Positions 13,532 through 19,477 of a stretch of DNA of 19,477 nt are shown here, piece after piece. Under the pieces are notes generated by a model. The model worked only from the letters and a program-made list of their open reading frames with translations. It was not told where the DNA came from and did not search any database. Positions within the stretch are counted from its first letter, which is position 1. Every line of letters starts with the position of its first letter. The stretch is from an uncultured Bacteroidales bacterium (lineage in GTDB: Bacteria > Bacteroidota > Bacteroidia > Bacteroidales > UBA932), in assembly GCA_934667175.1 (NCBI GenBank), contig CAKULN010000049.1:1-19477 (forward strand). The letters are read 5' to 3'. The position numbers were made by a program, and so were the translations under genes.

Positions 13532-14881
13532 ATGAAACGAGACTCTATAGATTTCGGTTCCGACAGCATTCCGGGACTTTTCAGGAAAATATTCATTCCT
13601 ACTTTGGTAGGGATGGCATGCATGGCTGTGATGACGACCATCGACGGGGTGTTCGTCGGGCACGGGGTAGGGAGTGACGCACTTGCCGCTGTCAACATAT
13701 TCGCACCTTTCTGGATGATTATGACAGGGTTAGGGTTGTTGTTCGGAATCGGATGCTCGGTTATTTCCTCTGTACACCTTTCTCAGAACAACGAGAAGGC
13801 GGCTCGCATCAACATGACACAAACCTTGATTTTCGGTGTCCTGATCACGGTGACACTGACGGTTCTGGTCCAGAGCTTCAGCACCCAAAGCGCTTACCTT
13901 CTCGGCTCCTCCGACAGGCTGCTGCCGTACGTCCTTGACTACCAGAAATGGCTGGCGTACGCTTTCTGCGCACTGTTCCTTCAGTCTGTCGGCCTTCTGA
14001 TCATCCGTCTGGACGGATCTCCGAAGTATGCCTCCGCAGCGTCCGCGGTTCCATCCATCGTCAATGTCGTGCTGGACTATGTGTTCCTGTTCGTTCTTGA
14101 CAAAGGACTAGAAGGAGTGGCGATCGCCACGTCAATCGGATGCTGGACCGGAGGACTTATGGTTCTGCTCTACATTGTGTTCATGTCCAAGACTATGAGG
14201 CTATATCCTCTGAAAATATCATGGAAAAGTCTCTGTCTTTCCCTGCGTAACCTGTGGTACCAGTTCCGTCTCGGATTGTCGGCCTTTCTTGGCGAGATCA
14301 GCATCTCGATGCTGATGTTCGTGGGCAACTATGTGTTCATGAGGTATTTGGGCGAAGACGGTGTCGCGGCCTTCTCCATCGCCTGCTATATCATGCCTTT
14401 CATATTCATGACAGGAAACGCGATTTCACAGTCCGCACAGCCTATCATCAGTTTCAACCACGGGGCCGGCAACCGTGGTCGTGTGATTGAAGCCCGCAAG
14501 GTGTCGCTGCTCACTGCCCTGGGACTCGGAATCGTTGTCTCGTTGGCTCTTGCGTTTGGAATCAGCCACGTGGCAGCGCTGTTCCTCAGCAAGGACACTC
14601 CGGCATATTCAATAGCGGCTCACGGTGTACCGCTTATGGCGATCGGCTTCACCCTGTCGATAGTGAACGTCGCTGCCATCGGCTATTACCAGAGTGTGGA
14701 ACGGGCGCTTCCTGCGACCATATTCTCGCTTTCGAGAGGAGTCATATTCCTGGTTCCTTGCTTCCTCTTGATACCTCATTTAGCAGGAGTTAATGGTATA
14801 TGGCTCGCACTGCCGGCGACCGAGGCTCTGACTTTCTTGTCAATCGCAGTTTTCCGCATTATGTCAAAACAAAGACGGTGA
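13532..14881 (+). CDS. MATE-family efflux transporter, MepA-like (second)
   Basis: A 449-residue inner-membrane exporter with about twelve hydrophobic segments. The start region IPTLVGMACMAVMTTIDGVFVGHGVGSDALAAVNIFAPFW is the MepA-like pattern of TM1-TM2. GSPKYASAASAVPSIVNVVLDYVFLF marks TM4-TM5, and GNAISQSAQPIISFNHGAGNRGRV the start of the second-half cytosolic loop. The ATG at 13532 is used; an in-frame TTG six bases earlier is not needed. Substrate is unknown; MepA relatives export cationic drugs and dyes in exchange for ions. It is divergent from a Crp/Fnr-type regulator and has a structured leader. It is only distantly similar to the first MATE, so the two are not a recent duplication. 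Confidence 0.92.
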   Translation: MKRDSIDFGSDSIPGLFRKIFIPTLVGMACMAVMTTIDGVFVGHGVGSDALAAVNIFAPFWMIMTGLGLLFGIGCSVISSVHLSQNNEKAARINMTQTLIFGVLITVTLTVLVQSFSTQSAYLLGSSDRLLPYVLDYQKWLAYAFCALFLQSVGLLIIRLDGSPKYASAASAVPSIVNVVLDYVFLFVLDKGLEGVAIATSIGCWTGGLMVLLYIVFMSKTMRLYPLKISWKSLCLSLRNLWYQFRLGLSAFLGEISISMLMFVGNYVFMRYLGEDGVAAFSIACYIMPFIFMTGNAISQSAQPIISFNHGAGNRGRVIEARKVSLLTALGLGIVVSLALAFGISHVAALFLSKDTPAYSIAAHGVPLMAIGFTLSIVNVAAIGYYQSVERALPATIFSLSRGVIFLVPCFLLIPHLAGVNGIWLALPATEALTFLSIAVFRIMSKQRR

Positions 14882-14885
14882 ATTT

Positions 14886-14934
14886 ATATTCATTGAATAT
14901 TTTGCCGCTTATTTCCATTTTTTGCTTAAATTTG
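14886..14934 (+). promoter_or_regulatory. carAB promoter region
   Basis: TAAATTTG at 14927-14934 fits the -7 consensus. TTTG at 14901-14904 is a candidate -33 element, at a spacing slightly longer than usual. A perfect inverted repeat, ATATTCA and TGAATAT around T14893 (14886-14900), abuts the -33 element and could be an operator. The TGAATAT half also occurs in the palindrome before the second MATE gene. Confidence 0.5.
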
Positions 14935-14954
14935 CAAAGAAACGAACGTCCGTA

Positions 14955-15098
14955 ATGCTTGATGTGACTTTAATATCTTTGAGCGTCAGTGCGTCCAAGG
15001 ATGCACAGTGGGAATGTTCTTTCATTGACTTTCATCGACCATTTCATCACTGTTTGAGATGGTCGCTTTTTTATGATAGATGTTTGAATAAAAGTTAG
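14955..15098 (+). CDS. Possible 47-residue leader peptide before carA
   Basis: An ORF begins with ATG 14955 (MLDVTLISLSVSASKDAQWE) and ends with TAG at 15096-15098, 13 bases before carA. Its frame runs straight through the U-rich tract and the intrinsic terminator at 15036-15072. The peptide has no family features. It could be chance, but a leader ORF that overlaps its own terminator, in front of a pyrimidine-pathway operon, is the arrangement of E. coli pyrL (a 44-residue leader peptide before pyrBI). There, ribosomes close behind a UTP-starved polymerase prevent termination. No SD sequence precedes the ATG. Confidence 0.35.
   Translation: MLDVTLISLSVSASKDAQWECSFIDFHRPFHHCLRWSLFYDRCLNKS
14989..15072 (+). 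terminator. Structured carAB leader ending in an intrinsic terminator (attenuator)
   Basis: CGACCATTTCA (15036-15046) pairs with TGAGATGGTCG (15055-15065), with one G-U pair and an 8-base loop, followed by CTTTTTTA (15066-15073): a clear Rho-independent terminator on the plus strand. It lies about 100 bases after the predicted transcription start and 40 bases before the carA ATG, so it acts within the carA leader if the 14934 promoter is used. An upstream hairpin GTGCGTC-CAAG-GATGCAC (14989-15006, inner pair context) precedes a U-rich tract (11 T in 15016-15035). The alternative reading is a terminator for the MATE gene or for a short noncoding RNA, with carA having its own later promoter, but none is visible. 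Confidence 0.7.
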
Positions 15099-15111
15099 TT
15101 AGGTATATATC

Positions 15112-16188
15112 ATGAACTCAAGAAAAGGCGCGACACTAAAGTTGGAGAACGGAGCGGAATTCCGCGGATTCTCCTTCGGCTATGACGGACCGTGCGACGG
15201 CGAGGTGGTCTTCTCGACCGCTATGGTAGGCTACCCTGAAAGCCTCACAGACCCTTCCTATTCAGGACAAATCCTATGCGTTACTTACCCATTGATAGGT
15301 AATTACGGTGTTCCACAGGAAGGAGCGGATGAACTCGGAATCTCAAAGAACTTCGAGTCTGAAAAAATTTGGGTAAGGGGAGTCGTCATCAGTGACTACT
15401 CGTTCGACTACAGCCATTGGGATGCGGTCAAGAGCCTTGACGAATGGCTGAAGGAACAGAAGATTCCAGGAATATTCGGAATCGACACCCGCGCCGTGAC
15501 CCAGCTCCTGCGCGAGAAAGGTTCGATGCTCGGGATGATAGTTCCGGACGGAGTCGAGAAGGATTTCCCGATTGACGACCCGAACCTCGCCAACCAGATA
15601 GCCATTGTCAGCTGCAAGGATGTCATTGAATATGGCGGCGGCTCCAAGACTGTCGTGATGGTCGATTGCGGAGTCAAGCACAACATCCTCAGATGCTTCA
15701 TGGAAAGGGGAGTGAAGGTTGTCAGAGTGCCTTGGGACTACGATTTCAACACATTGGACTACGACGGACTATTCATCTCGAACGGTCCGGGCAACCCGCA
15801 GTTCTGCAATGTCACGGTCGCCAACCTACGCAAGGCAATGGAAGGAGACAAGCCTATTTTCGGAATATGCATGGGCAACCAGTTGCTTGCGAGAGCCGGA
15901 GGAGCCAACACCTACAAGCTGAAGTACGGCCACCGCAGCCACAACCAACCTGTCCGCATGGTCGGCACAAACCGCTGCTTCATCACGTCACAGAATCATG
16001 GGTTCGCCGTGGATGACAAGACTCTCGGAGCCGACTGGGAGCCATGGTTCGTGAATATGAACGACGGCACCAACGAGGGTATCCGCCACAAGTCCAAGCC
16101 TTTCTGCTCGGTTCAGTTCCATCCGGAAGCCTCCAGCGGCCCGACAGACACAAATTTCCTGTTTGACGAGTTCATCAGCAAGCTGTAA
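15112..16188 (+). CDS. carA: Carbamoyl-phosphate synthase small subunit
   Basis: A 358-residue class I glutamine amidotransferase subunit. It hydrolyses glutamine and passes ammonia to CarB to make carbamoyl phosphate for pyrimidine and arginine synthesis. The N-terminal CPSase small-chain domain (about 1-140; LENGAEFRGFSFG, EVVFSTAMVGYPESLTDPSY) is followed by the amidotransferase domain with nucleophile C253 (GICMGNQ) and H337/E339 (QFHPEA). The GICMGNQ loop has Asn where E. coli has His (GICLGHQ); this is a known Bacteroidota variant. Length fits the family. It is 12 bases from carB in one operon, downstream of the attenuator-like leader. Confidence 0.97.
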   Translation: MNSRKGATLKLENGAEFRGFSFGYDGPCDGEVVFSTAMVGYPESLTDPSYSGQILCVTYPLIGNYGVPQEGADELGISKNFESEKIWVRGVVISDYSFDYSHWDAVKSLDEWLKEQKIPGIFGIDTRAVTQLLREKGSMLGMIVPDGVEKDFPIDDPNLANQIAIVSCKDVIEYGGGSKTVVMVDCGVKHNILRCFMERGVKVVRVPWDYDFNTLDYDGLFISNGPGNPQFCNVTVANLRKAMEGDKPIFGICMGNQLLARAGGANTYKLKYGHRSHNQPVRMVGTNRCFITSQNHGFAVDDKTLGADWEPWFVNMNDGTNEGIRHKSKPFCSVQFHPEASSGPTDTNFLFDEFISKL

Positions 16189-16200
16189 TCAGAAGAAGTC

Positions 16201-19200
16201 ATGAAAAACACCAACATAAAGAAAGTCCTGATCCTTGGATCGGGCGCGCTCAAGATCGGCCAGGCCGGAGAGTTCGACTATTCCGGCTCACAGGCCCTCA
16301 AGGCTCTCCGTGAGGAAGGCATCGAGACAGTCCTCATCAACCCGAACATCGCCACCGTGCAGACCTCGGAAGGAGTCGCCGACAAGATCTATTTCCTGCC
16401 GGTAACCCCGTTCTTCGTTGAAAAGGTCATCGCCAAGGAGCAGCCACAAGGCATTCTCCTATCGTTCGGAGGCCAGACCGCCCTTAACTGCGGCGTGGAA
16501 CTGTACGAGAACGGTATTCTGGACAAGTACAACGTCCAGGTGCTTGGCACCCCGGTCCAGGCGATCATGGACACGGAAGACCGCGACCTCTTCATCAAGA
16601 AACTCGATGAGATTGGAGTCAAGACCATCAAGTCCCACCCGGCGTCCAACATCGAGGAGGCCCGGAAGGCCGCCCACGAGCTCGGTTTCCCGCTGATTGT
16701 CCGTGCGGCCTACGCCCTCGGCGGACTCGGTTCCGGCTTCTGCGACAACGACGAGCAGCTTGACGAGCTCTGCGAAAAAGCATTCTCATTCTCTCCGCAG
16801 GTGCTTGTGGAAAAGTCTCTTAAGGGATGGAAGGAAATTGAATATGAAGTTGTACGCGACCGTTACGACAACTGTATCACGGTATGCAACATGGAGAACT
16901 TCGACCCTCTCGGAATCCACACCGGAGAGAGCATCGTGGTGGCTCCGTCACAGACCCTGTCCAACAACGATTACTATTTCCTGCGCGAACTGTCCATAAA
17001 GATTGTCCGCCACATCGGAATAGTAGGCGAGTGCAACGTCCAGTACGCCTACGACCCGGATGCCATGGACTACCGAGTCATCGAGGTCAACGCGCGTCTC
17101 AGCCGTTCTTCAGCCCTCGCCTCCAAGGCCACAGGCTATCCGCTTGCTTTCGTAGCCGCCAAACTTGGACTTGGCTACGGCCTGTTTGACCTCAAAAACT
17201 CCGTCACCAAGACAACCCCGGCATTCTTTGAGCCGGCGCTTGACTACATCGTCTGCAAGATTCCTCGCTGGGACCTAAGCAAGTTCCACGGGGTCTCCCG
17301 CAAGATTGGATCTTCGATGAAGTCAGTTGGTGAGGTCATGGCCATCGGCCGCAGCTTCGAAGAAGCCATCCAGAAAGGTCTCCGAATGATTGGCCAAGGC
17401 GCACACGGATTCGTAGGCAACAAGGAATTCCATGTAGCTGACGTGGATGAAGCCCTCCGCGAGCCTACCGACAAACGTATATTCGTAATTTCCAAGGCGA
17501 TGCGCGCCGGCTACACGGTCGATCAGATCCACGACCTCACGAAGATTGACAAGTGGTTCCTGAACAAACTGGAGAACATCGTCAAGACTTACGAGGACAT
17601 GAACTCATACGACAAGCTTGAGGACATGCCGACCGAACTTCTGCGTCTTGCCAAGCAGGAAGGCTTCTCTGATTTCCAGATCCAGAGGGCCGTATGGAAG
17701 GACACCGGAGCCGTCGCCGCCAACATGGACAAGGTCCGTGAATATAGGAAATCCCTCGGCATCGTGCCTGTGGTCAAGCAGATAGACACCCTCGCCGCCG
17801 AATTCCCGGCCCAGACGAACTACCTATACCTGACCTACAACGGCACCAAAAGTGACATTGAATATGAGAACGACGGCAAGTCCGTGATAGTTCTCGGCTC
17901 CGGAGCCTACCGGATCGGTTCATCGGTAGAGTTCGACTGGTGCTCCGTAACCTGTCTTCAGACAATCCAGAAACAGGGCTATAGGGGAGTGCTGATCAAC
18001 TACAATCCGGAGACAGTCTCGACCGACTACGATATGTGTGACAGGCTCTACTTCGATGAACTGACATTCGAGAGGGTGATGGATATCATCGACCTTGAGA
18101 ATCCGCATGGAGTCGTTGTCTCTGTAGGTGGTCAGATCCCGAACAACCTTGCTCTCAAGCTCCACAAGCATAATGTTCCGATTCTCGGTACATCTGCCGA
18201 AGACATCGACAAGGCGGAGGACCGCCACAAGTTCTCCAGCATCGTTGACAGTCTCGGAGTCGATCAGCCGGAATGGAGCGAGCTCACCACCGTTGACGAG
18301 GTTGACAACTTCATCAAGAAGGTTGGCTTCCCGGTTCTCGTCAGGCCGTCCTACGTGCTTTCAGGAGCAGCGATGAACGTCTGCCACGACGAAGAGAAAC
18401 TTCGTCACTTCCTCAGTCTAGCCGCGGAAGTCTCTCAGGAGCACCCGGTTGTCATAAGCAAATTCTACATGCGAAGCAAGGAGATCGAGTTCGATGCTGT
18501 CGCCGACAACGGTGAAATACTCGCTTATGCGATCTCAGAGCACATTGAATATGCCGGAGTCCATTCCGGAGACGCCACCATCCAGTTCCCTCCGCAAAAA
18601 CTGTACGTTGAGACCGTGCGCAGAATCAAGAAGATAGCGCGCGCGATCGCAGGAGCGCTCAGCATCTCCGGTCCGTTCAACATCCAGTTCCTCGCCAAGG
18701 AGAACGCCATCAAGGTGATCGAATGTAACCTTCGGGCATCCAGAAGCTTCCCGTTCGTGTCCAAGGTGCTTAAGATTGATTTCATCGAGCTTGCAACCAA
18801 GGTCATGCTTGGCCTTCATCCAGCCGCTCCGCAGAAGAGCGCATTTGATCTGGACTATGTCGGTGTAAAGTCCTCTCAGTTCTCTTTCGCTAGACTTGAG
18901 GAGGCTGATCCTATGCTGGGTGTAGACATGTCTTCGACCGGTGAGGTCGGCTGTCTGGGCGATGACCTTAACGAAGCCCTTTTGAAATCTGTTCTTTCCG
19001 TAGGGCAGAGGATTCCGGAAAAAAGGATACTTCTTTCAACCGGTGATCCGCTTCAGAAGGCGGACATGTTGAACGCTTGCAGGCTTCTCGTCGATAATGG
19101 TTATGAGCTTTACGCCACCGGTGGCACGTACAAGTATCTTGTTGAGAACAGTGTTCCTGCGACCAAGGTTCTTTGGCCGAGCGAATGCGACAACCCTAAC

Positions 19201-19440
19201 TTCAAGGGTAGGTTCAAGCCAGCGCTGGATATGATTCAGAACAAAGAAGTTGACATGGTAATCAACATTCCTAAGAACTTCTCTGAGCTTGAGTTGTCCA
19301 ACGGTTACCAGATCAGAAGAGCGGCCATTGACTTCAACGTCACCCTCTTCACCAACGCCCGCCTCGCGACCGCATTCATCCGCGCCTTCTGCTCCACCAG
19401 CATCAATGACATCCAGATCAAGTCCTGGGATCAGTATTGA
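16201..19440 (+). CDS. carB: Carbamoyl-phosphate synthase large subunit
   Basis: A 1079-residue protein, full length for the family. Two homologous halves each have a pre-ATP-grasp start (VLILGSGALKIGQAGEFDYSG near residue 8; VIVLGSGAYRIGSSVEFDW near 562) and an ATP-grasp domain, making carboxyphosphate and then carbamoyl phosphate. Key segments are ALGGLGSG near 172-182 and IEVNARLSRSSALASKATGYPLA near 297-320 in the first half, and IECNLRASRSFPFVSK in the second. The MGS-like allosteric domain starts about residue 940 (RILLSTGDPLQK...ELYATGGTYKYL). The sequence CNMENFDPLGIHTGESIVVAPSQTL is closer to eukaryotic CPS/CAD wording than to E. coli, as usual in Bacteroidota. The translated unit follows carA by 12 bases. 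Confidence 0.98.
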   Translation: MKNTNIKKVLILGSGALKIGQAGEFDYSGSQALKALREEGIETVLINPNIATVQTSEGVADKIYFLPVTPFFVEKVIAKEQPQGILLSFGGQTALNCGVELYENGILDKYNVQVLGTPVQAIMDTEDRDLFIKKLDEIGVKTIKSHPASNIEEARKAAHELGFPLIVRAAYALGGLGSGFCDNDEQLDELCEKAFSFSPQVLVEKSLKGWKEIEYEVVRDRYDNCITVCNMENFDPLGIHTGESIVVAPSQTLSNNDYYFLRELSIKIVRHIGIVGECNVQYAYDPDAMDYRVIEVNARLSRSSALASKATGYPLAFVAAKLGLGYGLFDLKNSVTKTTPAFFEPALDYIVCKIPRWDLSKFHGVSRKIGSSMKSVGEVMAIGRSFEEAIQKGLRMIGQGAHGFVGNKEFHVADVDEALREPTDKRIFVISKAMRAGYTVDQIHDLTKIDKWFLNKLENIVKTYEDMNSYDKLEDMPTELLRLAKQEGFSDFQIQRAVWKDTGAVAANMDKVREYRKSLGIVPVVKQIDTLAAEFPAQTNYLYLTYNGTKSDIEYENDGKSVIVLGSGAYRIGSSVEFDWCSVTCLQTIQKQGYRGVLINYNPETVSTDYDMCDRLYFDELTFERVMDIIDLENPHGVVVSVGGQIPNNLALKLHKHNVPILGTSAEDIDKAEDRHKFSSIVDSLGVDQPEWSELTTVDEVDNFIKKVGFPVLVRPSYVLSGAAMNVCHDEEKLRHFLSLAAEVSQEHPVVISKFYMRSKEIEFDAVADNGEILAYAISEHIEYAGVHSGDATIQFPPQKLYVETVRRIKKIARAIAGALSISGPFNIQFLAKENAIKVIECNLRASRSFPFVSKVLKIDFIELATKVMLGLHPAAPQKSAFDLDYVGVKSSQFSFARLEEADPMLGVDMSSTGEVGCLGDDLNEALLKSVLSVGQRIPEKRILLSTGDPLQKADMLNACRLLVDNGYELYATGGTYKYLVENSVPATKVLWPSECDNPNFKGRFKPALDMIQNKEVDMVINIPKNFSELELSNGYQIRRAAIDFNVTLFTNARLATAFIRAFCSTSINDIQIKSWDQY

Positions 19441-19450
19441 TTTTCCTCAC

Positions 19451-19477
19451 CGGTCACTGAGCCTGTCGAAGTGACCG
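19451..19477 (+). repeat. Dispersed hairpin repeat, copy 2 (after carB)
   Basis: CGGTCAC (19451-19457) and GTGACCG (19471-19477) form a 7-bp stem around the loop TGAGCCTGTCGAA. It begins 11 bases after the carB stop and reaches the last base of the window, so any downstream U-tract cannot be seen. It may also serve as the operon's terminator. Compared with the copy before mnmE, one base pair in the stem is exchanged while the loop is identical. Confidence 0.8.

Noticed and set aside
9715..14881. The two MATE genes as a recent tandem duplication
   Set aside because: Their proteins differ throughout, and belong to different MATE subgroups.
14989..15006. PyrR-binding anti-antiterminator in the carA leader
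   Set aside because: The hairpin loop does not match the PyrR-binding consensus and no competing antiterminator pairing was found.
16389..18819. Several ORFs on both strands inside carB
   Set aside because: All are shadows; carB is intact and full length.

Overview
The window reads as chromosomal DNA of a member of the Bacteroidota, most likely a gut-type Bacteroidales. Three things support this: several start sites are preceded by the -7 hexamer-like box TAnnTTTG used by the Bacteroidota primary sigma factor; SD sequences are mostly weak or absent; and the gene set (DUF3987/PriCT-2, VirE_N/BT4734-type and HTH_17 proteins beside a tyrosine recombinase; CarA with a GICMGNQ nucleophile loop) is typical of that phylum. 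Genus is not resolved.

Region 1 (about 1-8086) is one end of an integrative mobile element. A minus-strand block carries a zinc-finger/multi-HTH regulator and a tyrosine recombinase (7820-5822), closed by a terminator. A second minus-strand block (5662-2196) has two small HTH_17 proteins, a VirE_N/primase-like protein and a PriCT-2/DUF3987 protein, all overlapping or nearly touching. Convergent to these is a plus-strand cargo operon of three overlapping unrecognised genes (136-2156). The second and third cargo proteins share an eight-residue motif, GAVFNDNS, at the C-terminus of one and the N-terminus of the next. This operon is the best candidate for an undescribed system. No relaxase is in the window, and the left end of the element lies outside it. 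The mnmE-proximal edge (7860-8060) is full of 10-bp-phased direct repeats and inverted repeats, as expected of an attachment region next to the 3' end of mnmE.

Region 2 (8087-15111) is core or variable chromosome: mnmE (minus), a MATE exporter (plus), an AT-rich minus-strand islet with a PD-(D/E)XK-like protein and a disrupted YhcG/DUF1016 nuclease gene (one frameshift plus one in-frame TGA that sits on a 34-bp palindrome), then a Crp/Fnr-type regulator divergent from a second, MepA-like MATE exporter.

Region 3 (14882-19477) is the pyrimidine/arginine precursor operon carA-carB. Its leader carries a promoter, a 47-codon ORF, a U-rich tract and an intrinsic terminator overlapping that ORF, the same layout as pyrL-type attenuation. 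A small hairpin repeat with the invariant loop TGAGCCTGTCGAA and a compensatory stem change occurs both upstream of mnmE and just after carB.

No tRNA, rRNA, CRISPR array or insertion sequence was seen. No gene-free stretch exceeds 300 bases. All homology statements are from recognition of the protein sequence, not from database searches.
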